A stretch of 64,000 bases of DNA from Dokdonella immobilis (GCF_900115085.1 NZ_FOVF01000008.1:79584-143583); one strand, 5' to 3'. Shown: positions 19,629-29,450, numbered from the stretch's first letter. Made by a program: numbers and translations. The notes: generated by a model not told the origin, from the sequence alone.

Positions 19629-20762
19629 TCAGTACAGCGAGTGCGACTCGCGGATGTGCTTGAGGCTGACGCGCCCGCGCAGCACGCGGTAGACCCAGGT
19701 CGTGTAGGCCAGGATCAGCGGCATGAAGACGGTCACGGCGATCAGCATGAGGCCAAGCGTGTGCTGGCTCGACGAGGCGTCCCAGACGGTCAGGCTGCTG
19801 CGCGGATCGAGGCTCGAGGGCAGCAGGAACGGAAACAGCGCGAAACCGGCCGAGAACAGCATGGCGAAGACCATCATCGCGCTGGCGAGGAAGGCGCTGC
19901 GATGGTGCTGGCGACGCGCCAGCAGCGGCACGCCGGCGGCGAGTGCGATGGCGATCGCGGCGAGTGCGCAGGCCCAGCCACCGAGGGCGCCATCGGCGAG
20001 CCAGTGGCCGCCGACCATGACCTGCTTGGCCAGTGGATTCGATGGCGCGGCAGCCGCGGCGACGCCGTCGATCGCATAAGCCTCGATGCCGAACGCGAGC
20101 CAGGCGCCCGCGCCAAGATAGAGCACGATCAACGCAGGCGAGAGCCAACCCAGCAGGCGCTCGGCGCGCGGCCCGATCGGTGCCTCGGACTTCAACGCGG
20201 CCCAGGCGCATCCATGCAGCAGGAGCATGATCAGGGAAACACCGCCGACCAGCAGCGGAAACGGCCCGAGCAGATCGATCAGGCCGCCCTCGTAGCTCAT
20301 GCGCAGGGTGTCGTCGAAGCGGAACGGCACACCGAGGAACAGATTGCCGATGGCGACGCCGAAGATCAGCGCCGGCACCACGCCGGACACCGTGATGACC
20401 CAGTCCCAGGCATTGCGCCAGCGTGGATCGGCGACCTTGTTGCGGAAGCTGAATCCGCCCGGGCGCAGGATCAGGGCGAACAGCACCAGCAGCATCGCGA
20501 AGTAGAAGCCCGAGAAGGCCACCGCATAGAGCAGCGGCCAGGCCGCGAAGATCGCGCCAGCACCGAGGACGAGCCAGACCTGGTTGCCTTCCCAGGTCGG
20601 TTCGATCGTTTCGAGCAGGGCACGGCGTTCGGTGTCGTCGCGGGCCAGCACGCGGACCAGGGCGGCGATGCCGAGATCGAAGCCGTCCATGATCGCGAAA
20701 CCGGCCAGCAACACGCCGAGCAGCAGCCACCAGATGATCCTGAGGGTTTCGTAATCGATCAT
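19629..20762 (-). CDS. cydB: Cytochrome bd ubiquinol oxidase subunit II
   Basis: 377 residues with eight to nine membrane helices. Subunit II of the bd-type quinol oxidase, which partners CydA in oxygen reduction. Family features are [20 protein letters not shown] near residue 20, [20 protein letters not shown] near 50 and the C-terminal [18 protein letters not shown]. Its ATG overlaps the stop of the 49-codon ORF before it (ATGA). A second, truncated copy of its 3' end lies at 18032. Confidence 0.96.
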   Translation of the reverse strand: MIDYETLRIIWWLLLGVLLAGFAIMDGFDLGIAALVRVLARDDTERRALLETIEPTWEGNQVWLVLGAGAIFAAWPLLYAVAFSGFYFAMLLVLFALILRPGGFSFRNKVADPRWRNAWDWVITVSGVVPALIFGVAIGNLFLGVPFRFDDTLRMSYEGGLIDLLGPFPLLVGGVSLIMLLLHGCAWAALKSEAPIGPRAERLLGWLSPALIVLYLGAGAWLAFGIEAYAIDGVAAAAAPSNPLAKQVMVGGHWLADGALGGWACALAAIAIALAAGVPLLARRQHHRSAFLASAMMVFAMLFSAGFALFPFLLPSSLDPRSSLTVWDASSSQHTLGLMLIAVTVFMPLILAYTTWVYRVLRGRVSLKHIRESHSLY

Positions 20763-20908
20763 GCTTCTGGCCCTTCGTGGATCAGCGGTGTGCCTGACAT
20801 TTCAGGCTCGCTTCGTTTGACTTTGGCATTTGTGCGTTCGTCCTTGAACGCAAAGCCAGAGCAGCGGCCATCCGTGGCCGCACTTTTCATAGAGGCGCTT
20901 CCGCTCAT
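20759..20908 (-). CDS. 49-residue ORF between cydA and cydB, function unknown
   Basis: [19 protein letters not shown]..., ending in [10 protein letters not shown]. It has ATGA overlaps on both sides: its ATG overlaps the cydA stop and its TGA overlaps the cydB ATG, so translation through it would couple cydA to cydB. It is hydrophilic and basic ([14 protein letters not shown]), with no membrane helix, so it is not CydX or CydH-like. It could be a real small subunit, a translational relay, or a repetitive insert that happens to be open. No family recognised. Confidence 0.5.
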   Translation of the reverse strand: MSGSASMKSAATDGRCSGFAFKDERTNAKVKRSEPEMSGTPLIHEGPEA

Positions 20909-22461
20909 CCGGGATTCTCCGCGGATTGGTTCGGCCACATGCCGAGGCCGTCGGGGCCCTTGCGCGCGTAGCGCACCATCAGGAAGGCATCGACCACGGC
21001 CAGGGTCGTGTAGAAGATGACGAAGCCGATCAGGCTGGTCCAGACCTGGCTCGCCGAGACCGACGAGACACCAAGCGCGGTCGGCAGGATGCCTTCGATC
21101 GCCCACGGCTGGCGCCCGTGCTCGGCGACGATCCAGCCGAGTTCGGCGGCGACCCAGGGCAGCGGCAGGCTCCATAGCGCCACGCGCAGATACCAGCGCT
21201 TGCGGTCGAGCTGACGCTTCGAGGCGAGCCAGAACGAGTAGGCGAACAGGGCAATGAAGTAGAAACCGCAGGCGACCATGATGCGGAACGACCAGAACAG
21301 GACCGGCACGTTCGGAATCGTGCTGTCGGCAGCGCGACTGACGTCCTCCGGGGTCGCCGTCAGCGGATCGATGTTCAGGCGCGAGAGCAGCAGGGCGTAG
21401 CCGAGGTCGTCCTTGTGCGCCTCGAATTGCGCCCGCGCTTCGGCATCGTCCCGGTTGGTGCGAAGTTTCTGCATTGCCGCATAGGCGATGCGTCCGTTTT
21501 CGATCTTGTCGGCGGTTTCCTCGACGAGCTGGCTGATGCCAGGCAGCACGCCATCGAGCGAACGCGTGCCGATCAGGCCCATGACCCAGGGAATGTGCAC
21601 GGCGTAGTGGGTCTTGCGTTCGGCCACGTCGGGCAGGCCGAACAGGGTGAAGGCGGCCGGCGGCGGCTCGGTCTCCCACATCGCCTCGATCGCAGCGAGC
21701 TTCATCTTCTGATGCTCGGTGATCGTGTAGCCCGATTCGTCGCCGAGCACGACCACGCTGAGCGCAGCGGCCAGGCCGAAGCTCGCGGCCACGGTCATCG
21801 AGCGCTTGGCGAAGTCGATGTTGCGGCCCCTGAGCAGGTACCAGGCGCTGATCGAAAGCACGAACATCGCGCCGAGCACGTAGCCGGCGCTGACCGTGTG
21901 CACGAACTTCGACTGCGCGACCGGATTGAAGAAGACTTCGCTGAACGAGGTCACCTCCATTCGCATCGTATCGATGTTGAACTCGGCACCGACCGGATTC
22001 TGCATCCAGGCATTGGCGGCGAGGATCCACAGTGCCGACATGCTGGTGCCGAAGGCGAGCAGCCAGGTCACGACGAGATGGGCGACGCGGCTGAGCCTGT
22101 CCCAGCCGAAGAAGAACAGGCCGACGAAGGTCGCCTCGAGGAAGAAGGCCATCAGGCCCTCGATCGCCAGCGGCGTGCCGAAGACGTCGCCGACATAGTG
22201 CGAGTAGTAGGCCCAGTTGGTGCCGAACTGGAACTCGAGGGTGACACCGGTGGCCACGCCCATGGCGAAGTTGATGCCGAACAGGATGCCCCAGAACTGG
22301 GTCATGCGCTTCCAGATCTCGCGTCCGGTCATCACATAGACCGACTCCATTATTGCGAGCATGAAGACGAGACCAAGCGTCAGCGGCACGAACAGGAAGT
22401 GGTACAGCGCGGTCAGCGCGAACTGCAGGCGCGAGAGGTCGACGACGGCGTGATCGATCAT
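20905..22461 (-). CDS. cydA: Cytochrome bd ubiquinol oxidase subunit I
   Basis: 518 residues, the haem-bearing subunit of cytochrome bd (quinol oxidation, oxygen reduction, inner membrane). Visible hallmarks: the haem-ligand His in LTALYHFLFVPLTLGL near residue 21, the long Q-loop region near 240-330 (HIPWVMGLIGTRSLDG), SFRIMVACGF carrying the haem-ligand Met, and AEHGRQPWAIEGILPTA, the invariant GRQPW segment. ATG 22461 overlaps the stop of cydP (ATGA). Operon order on the minus strand is cydP, cydA, 49-codon ORF, cydB, cydX. Confidence 0.97.
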   Translation of the reverse strand: MIDHAVVDLSRLQFALTALYHFLFVPLTLGLVFMLAIMESVYVMTGREIWKRMTQFWGILFGINFAMGVATGVTLEFQFGTNWAYYSHYVGDVFGTPLAIEGLMAFFLEATFVGLFFFGWDRLSRVAHLVVTWLLAFGTSMSALWILAANAWMQNPVGAEFNIDTMRMEVTSFSEVFFNPVAQSKFVHTVSAGYVLGAMFVLSISAWYLLRGRNIDFAKRSMTVAASFGLAAALSVVVLGDESGYTITEHQKMKLAAIEAMWETEPPPAAFTLFGLPDVAERKTHYAVHIPWVMGLIGTRSLDGVLPGISQLVEETADKIENGRIAYAAMQKLRTNRDDAEARAQFEAHKDDLGYALLLSRLNIDPLTATPEDVSRAADSTIPNVPVLFWSFRIMVACGFYFIALFAYSFWLASKRQLDRKRWYLRVALWSLPLPWVAAELGWIVAEHGRQPWAIEGILPTALGVSSVSASQVWTSLIGFVIFYTTLAVVDAFLMVRYARKGPDGLGMWPNQSAENPG

Positions 22462-22679
22462 GGCTTCGCCTCCTGGCCGGCCGGCACCGAGAAATGCTGC
22501 TCGATCGCGGCCGGTGCGGTGTCGGCCCGCGGCAGGGGCCGGATCACGAGCACCCAGAGGGCGCTCAGTAGTACCAGCTTGACGACGATGATCAGGGCGA
22601 ACTCGAGGGCAAAGCGCCGACCTCCGCGGCTGCGGAACCAGGAGCTCGGCACATCGCTGCGCTTGGTCGACATCGTCAT
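22458..22679 (-). CDS. cydP: Putative cytochrome bd small subunit CydP
   Basis: 73 residues: basic N terminus (STKRSDVPSSWFRSRGGRR), one membrane helix (FALEFALIIVVKLVLLSALWVLV), then a short outer tail. Small proteins of this kind precede cydA in Xanthomonadales and are annotated as CydP. Its TGA overlaps the cydA ATG. Two starts are possible, ATG 22679 and ATG 22673 two codons later; neither has a strong ribosome site. First gene of the operon. Confidence 0.8.
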   Translation of the reverse strand: MTMSTKRSDVPSSWFRSRGGRRFALEFALIIVVKLVLLSALWVLVIRPLPRADTAPAAIEQHFSVPAGQEAKP

Positions 22680-22739
22680 AACCTTGTCGCGCAGTCTAGT
22701 CCGATCGGATTTCCATTTCGTGCGGCTAGCTGTCACAGC

Positions 22740-22756
22740 GTGCGGGTTTGCCGCAC
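22740..22756. promoter_or_regulatory. GTGCGG-N5-CCGCAC inverted repeat upstream of cyd operon
   Basis: Perfect 6-5-6 repeat about 60-80 bases before cydP, close to where an operator of the cyd promoter would sit. It does not match the FNR (TTGAT-N4-ATCAA) or ArcA pattern as I know them, so the regulator is open. Confidence 0.3.
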
Positions 22757-22802
22757 TTGAAAAAGATCGGGCCCGCCAGCGAGACCCGGGAATCGCGCGC
22801 AC

Positions 22803-22830
22803 AAAAAACCCCGCGCGAGGCGGGGTTTCT
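22803..22830 (-). terminator. Rho-independent terminator after tRNA-Gln
   Basis: On the minus strand CCCCGC, a short GC loop, GCGGGG, then TTTTTT. It lies about 90 bases past the tRNA 3' end and would end the rplM-rpsI-tRNA transcript before the cyd operon promoter. Confidence 0.8.
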
Positions 22831-22917
22831 TGTGCATGTTGCCGTTTTCCGTTGGCATCCCGGCTGGATCGTTTCCGATCCTGGGCCGGTGCGGCGGTCG
22901 CTCCCTTGACCTGGATT

Positions 22918-22992
22918 TGGCAGCCCCGGATGGATTCGAACCACCGAATGCCTGAGTCAGAGTCAGGTGCCTTACCGCTTGGCGACGGGGCT
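22918..22992 (-). tRNA. tRNA-Gln (CUG anticodon)
   Basis: 75 bases including an encoded CCA. The acceptor stem AGCCCCG/CGGGGCT, D arm with GCCAAGCGGTAAGGC, anticodon stem CCTGA/TCAGG around loop CTCTGAC (anticodon CTG at the centre), and the T arm with GGTTCGAATCC all fit. It starts nine bases after the rpsI stop and is probably cotranscribed with rplM-rpsI. Confidence 0.95.
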
Positions 22993-23001
22993 GTGGACGG
23001 A

Positions 23002-23397
23002 TTAGCGCTTCGAGTACTGGGTCGCGCGACGGGCCTTGTGCAGACCGATCTTCTTGCGCTCGACCTCGCGCGCATCGCGGGTCATGAAACCGGCCTTGCG
23101 CAGCGGCGACTTGAGGTTCTCGTCGTACTCGACCAGGGCGCGGGCGATGCCGAGGCGGATGGCGCCGGCCTGGCCGGTCGTGCCGCCGCCGGAAACGCTG
23201 ACCAGCACGTCGAACTTCTCGGTCGCATCAACCAGCTGCAGCGGCTGGCGCACGATCATGCGCGCGGTTTCGCGGCCGAAGAATTCGTCGAGGGCCTTGC
23301 CGTTGACCGTGATCGCGCCGCTGCCCTTGCGCAGGTACACGCGCGCTGCGGAGGATTTGCGACGGCCGGTGCCGTAGTTCTGCTGGATCGCTGCCAT
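23002..23397 (-). CDS. rpsI: Small-subunit ribosomal protein uS9
   Basis: 131 residues. Standard S9: [20 protein letters not shown] start, [20 protein letters not shown] centre, and the basic C-terminal tail ending in [14 protein letters not shown], which reaches the P-site tRNA in the ribosome. It lies 20 bases after rplM in the conserved rplM-rpsI pair. Confidence 0.98.
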   Translation of the reverse strand: MAAIQQNYGTGRRKSSAARVYLRKGSGAITVNGKALDEFFGRETARMIVRQPLQLVDATEKFDVLVSVSGGGTTGQAGAIRLGIARALVEYDENLKSPLRKAGFMTRDAREVERKKIGLHKARRATQYSKR

Positions 23398-23417
23398 GAC
23401 TGTCGATGCCTAGTAAA

Positions 23418-23846
23418 TTAAATATCCAGCACTTGCGGCTGCTGGGCGGTATGCGGGTGGTTCGGGCCGGCGTAGACCTTGAGCTTGCGATACATCGCAC
23501 GGCCCAGCGGGTTCTTCGGCAGCATGCCCTTGACGGCGATCTCGATGACGCGCTCCGGATGGGTCGCGAGCATGTCCTTCAGCGAGGTCGTCTTCAGGTT
23601 GCCGATGTGGCCGGTGAAGCGGTGGTAGTTCTTGTCATTCAGCTTGTTGCCGGTGACCGCGACCTTTTCGGCGTTGACCACGACAAGGAAATCGCCGGTA
23701 TCGACGTGGGTCGTGTAGATCGGCTTGTGCTTGCCCTTCAGGCGGCGTGCAAGTTCGGTCGACAGGCGCCCCAGCGTCTTGTTGGTGGCGTCGACAATGA
23801 ACCAGTCGCGCTTGACGCTTTCTGGCTTGGCGCTGATCGTCTTCAT
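23418..23846 (-). CDS. rplM: Large-subunit ribosomal protein uL13
   Basis: 142 residues, the canonical length. [20 protein letters not shown] start, [17 protein letters not shown], and [20 protein letters not shown] near the C terminus are diagnostic. First gene of rplM-rpsI. About 135 bases separate it from the divergent Fe-S protein gene; the upstream open frame on the same strand is not part of L13. Confidence 0.98.
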   Translation of the reverse strand: MKTISAKPESVKRDWFIVDATNKTLGRLSTELARRLKGKHKPIYTTHVDTGDFLVVVNAEKVAVTGNKLNDKNYHRFTGHIGNLKTTSLKDMLATHPERVIEIAVKGMLPKNPLGRAMYRKLKVYAGPNHPHTAQQPQVLDI

Positions 23847-23981
23847 ATCAAAACCTTGATGCCCCTGATGGGCTGGATGCGGCGAAAGGCGCGGGAGAAT
23901 ATAGGAAGCGCCCGCGCCACGCAAGTCTGAGCGCCCCGGAAAAGGCCGAGCGCAGCGAGCCGCGAATGATAGCATCAACGC

Positions 23982-25211
23982 ATGGCCGAAACGACCCCTG
24001 GGCAATCCGGCAGCGCCATCGAGGCCCTGGCCGACCAATGCGTGATGTGCGGGCTCTGTCTGCCGCACTGCCCGACCTATGCCCTGGACCGCCATGAGTC
24101 GGAGTCGCCGCGTGGCCGCATCGTGCTGGCCCGCCAGTTCGCCCGCGGGGCCCTGCAACCCACGGCCGAGGCCGTCGCCCACCTGGACCGCTGCCTGGGC
24201 TGCCTGTCCTGCCAGGCGGTTTGCCCTTCCGGGGTCCGCTACGAGGCCATCCTGGTGCAGAGCCGGGCCCTGCTGGCTCCGTTGCGACCGGCGCCCGGCC
24301 CGCTGCGGCGCTGGCTGACCCAACCTGCGCGGCTGCGCCGACTGGCCGCGCTCAGTGCGTTCGTGCGTGCCGAGCGCTGGCTGCCGCGGCTCGGGCGCTG
24401 GCTGCCGGCCGCTTCGCCCCTGCGCCGGCTGGCCCTGGAAGTGCCGGCGGCGCCCAAACCCTTGGCTTCATCGACCCGGAATCCCCCGAATGCCGCCCCG
24501 CGCGGTCCCTTGACCCTGTTTCCGGGCTGCATCGCCAGTGTCTTCGACCGCGATACGCTGGCCGCGGGCCGCGTCCTGCTCGAGGCGCTCGGCTACGAGG
24601 TTCGCCTGCCGCAGGGAACGGTCTGCTGCGGCGCGTTGGCCCTGCACGCCGGTGACAGCGCGGGTGCAGCAGCGAGTGCAGCCGGCACCCGGGCGGCGCT
24701 GGAGTCGCTCGGCGCCGACCGCGTACTGGTCAGCGCATCGGGCTGCCTGGGCAGCCTGCGCGATCATGCCCTGGCCGGCAGCCACCTCGAGGTCGAGGAC
24801 ATCCTGGCCTTCGTGGCCCGGGATCCGGGACTCGAAACCCTGCGGTTCCGGCCGCTGGCCGCGCGCGCGGCCCTGCACCTGCCCTGTACGCAGCTCAATG
24901 GTGGCTCGGGGGCAGCACCGATCCGGGCCCTGCTCGGCCGGATTCCGGGCCTCGAAGTGCTCGAGTTGCCGGCGCAGCCACGCTGCTGCGGCGCGGCCGG
25001 CAGCTATTTCCTCGAGCACGCCGACCAGGCCGACCGTCTACGTGCCGATAGGCTCGACCAGGTCGTGGCCCAGGCGCCCGACCTGCTGCTGACCAGCAAC
25101 ATCGGCTGCCGGATCTTTCTCGGCAACGGCCTGCGCCAGCGCGCCTCGGCGGTGCCGGTCCGCCATCCGCTTGCCATGCTCGCCATGCAACTGGAAACTG
25201 CCCGCCCATGA
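23982..25211 (+). CDS. (Fe-S)-binding oxidoreductase subunit, GlcF-like
   Basis: 409 residues. Two 4Fe-4S ferredoxin motifs occur near the N terminus, [12 protein letters not shown] (residue 21 on) and [12 protein letters not shown] (residue 71 on). Two CCG (cysteine-rich) domains follow, with [21 protein letters not shown] and [14 protein letters not shown]. This is the layout of the glycolate oxidase iron-sulfur subunit and of related heterodisulfide-type subunits. No FAD-subunit genes (glcD/E) are nearby, so glycolate oxidation is not proven. The stop overlaps the coq7 ATG (ATGA), an association that could point to quinone-linked electron transfer. Confidence 0.88.
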   Translation: MAETTPGQSGSAIEALADQCVMCGLCLPHCPTYALDRHESESPRGRIVLARQFARGALQPTAEAVAHLDRCLGCLSCQAVCPSGVRYEAILVQSRALLAPLRPAPGPLRRWLTQPARLRRLAALSAFVRAERWLPRLGRWLPAASPLRRLALEVPAAPKPLASSTRNPPNAAPRGPLTLFPGCIASVFDRDTLAAGRVLLEALGYEVRLPQGTVCCGALALHAGDSAGAAASAAGTRAALESLGADRVLVSASGCLGSLRDHALAGSHLEVEDILAFVARDPGLETLRFRPLAARAALHLPCTQLNGGSGAAPIRALLGRIPGLEVLELPAQPRCCGAAGSYFLEHADQADRLRADRLDQVVAQAPDLLLTSNIGCRIFLGNGLRQRASAVPVRHPLAMLAMQLETARP

Positions 25212-25852
25212 ACCCGCGTCCGCTCTCCCGAATCGACCGCATCCTCGTCGAAATCGAACGCGCCCTCGGCACCGCGTTCGATGCCGAGCCGATCGCCCGC
25301 CGGCCTTCGCCGGCCGGTGAACTGGCCGACGCCGACCTCGACGAGGCCGCCCGCCGCCATGCCGGCGGCCTGATGCGCATCAACCATGTCGGCGAGGTCT
25401 GTGCGCAGGCGCTCTACTCGGGCCAAGCCGCGGTCGCCCGCGATTCCGCCGTGCGCGAACAGCTGCTCGAGGCGGCGGCCGAGGAAACCGACCATCTGGC
25501 CTGGTGCGGCGAACGCCTGCGCGAACTCGGCGACCGCCCGAGCCTGCTCAACCCGCTCTGGTATGGCGGCGCCTACGCGATCGGCGCCGTGGCCGGCCTG
25601 GTCAGCGACCGCCTCAGCCTCGGTTTCGTGGTCGAGACCGAACGCCAGGTCGAGGCCCATCTGCAGGGTCATCTCGGCAAGCTGCCGGCAAGCGACCAGC
25701 GCAGCCGTGCGATCGTCACGCAAATGAAGGAAGACGAAGCCCGCCATGCCGAACTGGCCCAGGCCGCCGGCGGCGTCGCGCTGCCGGCACCGGTCCGCGG
25801 CGCGATGCGCCTCGCCGCCAATGTGATGCGGGCGGTGGCTTATAGGATCTAG
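25208..25852 (+). CDS. coq7: 3-demethoxyubiquinol 3-hydroxylase
   Basis: 214 residues, a di-iron hydroxylase of ubiquinone biosynthesis. The iron ligands are visible: Glu/His in [41 protein letters not shown] and [11 protein letters not shown], the ExxH pairs of the Coq7 four-helix bundle. The ATG overlaps the stop of the Fe-S protein gene. The hydrophobic stretch [17 protein letters not shown] is the membrane-facing part typical of the family. Confidence 0.96.
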   Translation: MNPRPLSRIDRILVEIERALGTAFDAEPIARRPSPAGELADADLDEAARRHAGGLMRINHVGEVCAQALYSGQAAVARDSAVREQLLEAAAEETDHLAWCGERLRELGDRPSLLNPLWYGGAYAIGAVAGLVSDRLSLGFVVETERQVEAHLQGHLGKLPASDQRSRAIVTQMKEDEARHAELAQAAGGVALPAPVRGAMRLAANVMRAVAYRI

Positions 25853-25854
25853 GG

Positions 25855-26005
25855 ATTCGGGATTCGAGATTGGGGATTCGGTAAAGCCGGCTCATGGCTG
25901 GCTGGTCGTTCCTCGCTCCAGCCCGCGAATTCTGGAGTCGGAACCGCGGCGTCGCCCGCAAAGCGGCGACCTGCGTTTCCCAATCCCGAATCCCCAATCC
26001 CGGCC
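25855..26005. repeat. Facing GGGATTCGGGATTC-type repeats
   Basis: The left end (GGGATTCGGGATTCGAGATT, then GGGGATTCGG) and the right end (CCCAATCCCGAATCCCCAAT, then CCCGG) are inverted relative to each other, with about 90 unrelated bases between. It fills the gap between the convergent coq7 and speD stops. The same style of sequence, with AATGG in place of ATTCG, lies between pdsR and pdsS. Confidence 0.7.
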
Positions 26006-26006
26006 T

Positions 26007-26792
26007 TCAGGCCAGATTGCGCCCGTGGAAGAGTTCCTCGATCTCGCGGCGGAGCAGGGCGCCGATGCGCTGGCGTTCCTTGAACGAGAGGTCGTCGGAG
26101 TGGGCTTCGAACAGGTAGGTGTCGAGGTCGAAGTCCTTGATGTGCATTTTCGTGTGGAACATGTTTTCCTGGTACACGTTGACGTCGAACATCTCGTATT
26201 TCTGGCGGATGTGCTTGGCCAGGTATTCCTGCACCGAGTTGATGCGGTGGTCCATGTAGTGCTTGCGGCCCTTCACGTCGCGGGTGAAGCCGCGCACGCG
26301 GTAGTCGGCGATGACGATGTCCGACTCGAAGCTGTCGATCAGGAAGTTGAGCGCCTTCAGCGGCGAGATGACGCCGCAGGTGGCCACGTCGATATCCGCG
26401 CGGAAGGTCGCGATGCCGTTGTGCGGATGCGTTTCCGGATAGGTATGGACGGTGATGTGGCTCTTGTCGAGGTGGGCGACGACGGCGCCCGAGATCGTGT
26501 CGCGACCGAGCTTCTCGACCACCGGCTCCTCGGAGATCAGGATCGTCACGCTGGCGCCCTGCGGATCGTAGTCCTGGCGCGCGACGTTGAGGATGTTGGC
26601 GCCGATGATGTCGGCCACGTCGGTCAGGATCGTGGTCAGGCGCTCGGCGTTGTAGGCCTCGTCGATGTACTCGATGTAGCGCTGGCGCTGGTCTTCCGAC
26701 ACCGCGTAGCAGATGTCGTAGATATTGAAGCTGAGCGCCTTCGTGAGGTTGTTGAAACCCTGCAAACGCAGACGGGGGATGGGCTTTACCAC
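26007..26792 (-). CDS. speD: S-adenosylmethionine decarboxylase proenzyme
   Basis: Makes the aminopropyl donor for spermidine. The 261-residue product is of the long E. coli-like type, autocleaved at Lys-Ser in [16 protein letters not shown] to leave a pyruvoyl group on that Ser. I start it at GTG 26792 because GGAGG lies eight bases upstream and the protein then begins [20 protein letters not shown] like relatives; an ATG 42 bases further up lacks support. speD and clp are divergent, as in Xanthomonas relatives. Confidence 0.94.
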   Translation of the reverse strand: MVKPIPRLRLQGFNNLTKALSFNIYDICYAVSEDQRQRYIEYIDEAYNAERLTTILTDVADIIGANILNVARQDYDPQGASVTILISEEPVVEKLGRDTISGAVVAHLDKSHITVHTYPETHPHNGIATFRADIDVATCGVISPLKALNFLIDSFESDIVIADYRVRGFTRDVKGRKHYMDHRINSVQEYLAKHIRQKYEMFDVNVYQENMFHTKMHIKDFDLDTYLFEAHSDDLSFKERQRIGALLRREIEELFHGRNLA

Positions 26793-27187
26793 TGCGACGA
26801 CCTCCGACCCGGACCCCGGGGAAACGGCGCGCATTATGGGGCAATCAGGCAGGTGAATAAACCTTTGTCATGCCGGCCCGGCCGATTTCCGCGCATCCTG
26901 TGATCATCATCCTCAGGTCACATTCATATGCATGCCCGCGCCGGCCAAGCCAACCGGCAGGCGCTGGCAGTCCGGCTGGCTCCCGGCTGGGCCAGGTTCG
27001 CCGTTCGCCTGGCCTCGGCGCTGGCGGCGCTTGCATGCGCGCCACGCCGGGCTGCCATCGGCTGCTTGCCGACACCTGAGAGCCGATTTGCAATAAGATT
27101 GAGGCGAGGCTGCGAATCAGGGGCGCAGTCGATGGAAAATTCCAGCCGCATATGACCTGCGAATGCGGCGCCATGGGAGAACCTCGC
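26793..27187. other. speD/clp divergent intergenic region
   Basis: About 395 bases with no credible gene. It should hold both promoters. A TGTGA...TCACA pair occurs at 26899-26922, but with 14 bases between the arms rather than the six of a CRP site. A possible clp promoter is TTGCCG near 27066 with TGCAATAAGAT downstream; I am not confident of it. Confidence 0.45.
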
Positions 27188-27901
27188 GTGAAAATGGCTG
27201 ATTTCCGATACACCCTGCAGCGCAATGTCTCAAAGGTGCAGGCCCCGCCATCGCTGACGCCGGACCGCGAGGCCATGGAGCGGTTTCTCGGCATGTGCCA
27301 TCGCCGGCGCTACCCGAACAAGACCGCGATCATCCGACCGGGCGATTCGGCCAACATTCTCTATTACGTCATCGACGGCTCGCTGACGGTCTCCTCGGAA
27401 GACGAGGAAGGCCGCGAGCTGATCCTCACCTATCTCAACCGCGGCGAGTTCATCGGCGAGATGGGCATCTTCGTCGAGACCCCGCGCCGCGAGGTCATGG
27501 TGCGCACGCGCACGCCGTGCGAGCTGGCCGAGATCGGCTACGAGCGCATGTTCAACCTGTTCGAGGGCCCGCTGCGCGACGAATGCCCGAAGATCCTGTT
27601 CGCGATCGGCTCGCAGCTGACCAACCGCCTGCTGCACACCAGCCGCAAGGTCAGCCGCCTCGCCTTCATGGACGTCACCGGCCGCGTCGGCAAGACCCTG
27701 ATCGACCTGACCAACGAGCCCGATGCGATGACCCATCCGCTCGGCACCCAGATCCGCATCTCGCGCCAGGAAATCAGCCGCATCGTCGGCTGTTCGCGCG
27801 AGATGGTCGGACGCGTGCTCAAGCAGCTTGAAGAGCAGCGCATGATCGATGTCTCGGGCAAGACCATCGTCGTGCTCGGGCGCCGCGCGGATCCGCCCTG
27901 A
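27188..27901 (+). CDS. clp: CRP-like transcriptional regulator Clp
   Basis: 237 residues from GTG 27188 (GGGAGA seven bases upstream); ATG 27194 or in-frame ATGs at 27173 and 27152 are alternatives. An N-terminal cyclic-nucleotide-binding domain (RPGDSANILYYVIDGSLTV, GEFIGEMGIFVE) is followed by the dimer helix and a winged helix with RISRQEISRIVGCSREMVGR. In Xanthomonas, Clp is a global regulator of virulence, extracellular enzymes and diffusible-signal responses that responds to cyclic di-GMP. Whether the ligand here is cyclic AMP or cyclic di-GMP cannot be told from sequence by eye. Confidence 0.9.
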   Translation: MKMADFRYTLQRNVSKVQAPPSLTPDREAMERFLGMCHRRRYPNKTAIIRPGDSANILYYVIDGSLTVSSEDEEGRELILTYLNRGEFIGEMGIFVETPRREVMVRTRTPCELAEIGYERMFNLFEGPLRDECPKILFAIGSQLTNRLLHTSRKVSRLAFMDVTGRVGKTLIDLTNEPDAMTHPLGTQIRISRQEISRIVGCSREMVGRVLKQLEEQRMIDVSGKTIVVLGRRADPP

Positions 27902-27919
27902 AGCCGACGACGGGGCGGC

Positions 27920-28624
27920 TCAGAACCAGTCGACCCGGCGCACCGTTCGCCCGAGCGCCGCTTCGACCCGCTTCACGGTCTGCGGCCCGGCATTCACCAG
28001 CACCGCTTCGCGCGCCGCCCTGAGCATCGGGATGTCGCGCGAGGAATCGCTGTAGGCGATGTCCCAGGTTTCAGCAAGCCCATGCGCTGCGATCTGCACC
28101 GGTTTGCGCGCGCCGATGTTGTGCACATCCTTGCGCATGCCGAGCCGGCCTTCGCGCAATCGCGATGCGATGATTTCAAGATCGTGCAGGCCGACGGCCT
28201 CGAAGATCGCGCGGGCCAGGGTTTCCTCGCAACCAGTCACGATGACGACCCGATCGCCGTCGACGACATGGCGGCGCATCGCGGCAATGCCATCGCGGAT
28301 GAAGATGCGCGGCCGCTGCACGAGCTCGGCGGCGAACGCGCGCGCCATCTCGCGGTAGCGCGCGGCGCCCACGCCGAGCAGGCCGATGCGCACGAACACG
28401 CCGGCCACCGGCATGCGCAACGAGCGGATCCCGGTCAACGGCAGCAGCAGCGGCACCGCGACCAGGGCAATCGAAAGCCGCCACCACGAGCGGCGCAGGC
28501 GCGAACGCACGAAGCGCGTATAGGCATCGCCGCGCATCAGCACGCCATCGAAATCGAACAGGACCAGGCGCTGTCGGCCTTCCGCCGTGCCTGGCGGAAC
28601 GGCGCTTTCCAAAGAGGCGTCCAT
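27920..28624 (-). CDS. HAD-superfamily phosphatase, SerB-like
   Basis: 234 residues with the HAD motifs VLFDFDGVLMRGDAY (nucleophile Asp), VIVTGCEE (motif II Thr) and YSDSSRDIPML (motif III/IV). The cap region holds a hydrophobic stretch, WWRLSIALVAVPLLLPLTGI, that may contact the membrane. It resembles HAD-IB phosphatases; substrate unknown. Its ATG overlaps the trpC stop (TGATG), so it is the last gene of the trpG-trpD-trpC block, perhaps only by transcription. It faces clp; CCGCCC/GGGCGG arms at the convergent ends may help termination. Confidence 0.87.
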   Translation of the reverse strand: MDASLESAVPPGTAEGRQRLVLFDFDGVLMRGDAYTRFVRSRLRRSWWRLSIALVAVPLLLPLTGIRSLRMPVAGVFVRIGLLGVGAARYREMARAFAAELVQRPRIFIRDGIAAMRRHVVDGDRVVIVTGCEETLARAIFEAVGLHDLEIIASRLREGRLGMRKDVHNIGARKPVQIAAHGLAETWDIAYSDSSRDIPMLRAAREAVLVNAGPQTVKRVEAALGRTVRRVDWF

Positions 28625-29418
28625 CAGTCGGCCTGGAACAGCGCGCGCAAGGCCACGCCCGGATCCTCGGCGCGCATGAACGATTCGCCGACCAGGAACG
28701 CACCGATGCCGGCTTCGCGCAGGCGCGCGACGTCGGTACGGGTCGCAATGCCGCTCTCGCTGACCAGCAGACGATCGGCCGGCGTCTGCCGACGCAGGTC
28801 CAGCGAGGTCTCCAGCGCCACCTCGAAGCTGCGCAGGTTACGGTTGTTGACGCCGATCAGCGGCGCCGGCACGTCGAGGGCCCGCTCCAGCTCGTCGGCG
28901 TCATGCACCTCGACCAGCACGTCGAGATCGAGCTCCGCGGCGAGCAGGCAGAGCTCGAGCAGGCGCGCGTCGTCGAGCGCGGCGACGATCAGCAGGATGC
29001 AATCGGCGCCGATCGCGCGTGCCTCGTAGACCTGGTAGGCATCGATCGTGAAATCCTTGCGCAGCACCGGCAAGGCGCAGGCGGCACGCGCCTGCTGGAG
29101 GAAGGCCTCGCTACCCTGGAAGAAATCCGCATCGGTCAGCACCGAAAGGCAGGTTGCACCGCCCTTCTCGTAACTGCGCGCAATCGCGGCCGGATCGAAA
29201 TCGGGGCGGATCACGCCCTTGCTCGGGCTCGCCTTCTTGACCTCGGCGATCACCGCCGGCTGGCCGGCTTCGAGCCGCGATTCGATCGCCGCCGCGAAGC
29301 CGCGCGTGTCGGCGAGGTCGGCGCAGCGCGCGACCAGCTCGCGCAGCGGCGTGCGCGCGCTGCGCTCGGCGATTTCCTCGACCTTGCGGGCAAGGATACG
29401 GTCCAGAATGTCACTCAT
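28624..29418 (-). CDS. trpC: Indole-3-glycerol-phosphate synthase
   Basis: 264 residues, monofunctional (no TrpF domain). It closes the indole ring in tryptophan synthesis. Active-site strands are visible in order: [20 protein letters not shown] near residue 57, [20 protein letters not shown] near 120, [25 protein letters not shown] and LLVSESGI. It follows trpD, separated by a REP pair. Confidence 0.97.
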   Translation of the reverse strand: MSDILDRILARKVEEIAERSARTPLRELVARCADLADTRGFAAAIESRLEAGQPAVIAEVKKASPSKGVIRPDFDPAAIARSYEKGGATCLSVLTDADFFQGSEAFLQQARAACALPVLRKDFTIDAYQVYEARAIGADCILLIVAALDDARLLELCLLAAELDLDVLVEVHDADELERALDVPAPLIGVNNRNLRSFEVALETSLDLRRQTPADRLLVSESGIATRTDVARLREAGIGAFLVGESFMRAEDPGVALRALFQAD

Positions 29419-29450
29419 CGGTGCCCCTGTTCACTCATCATCATCGAATC

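Noticed and set aside
26899..26922. TGTGA...TCACA near clp, as a CRP-type site
   Set aside because: The arms are 14 bases apart; a CRP/Clp site needs about six. I do not claim it as a binding site.
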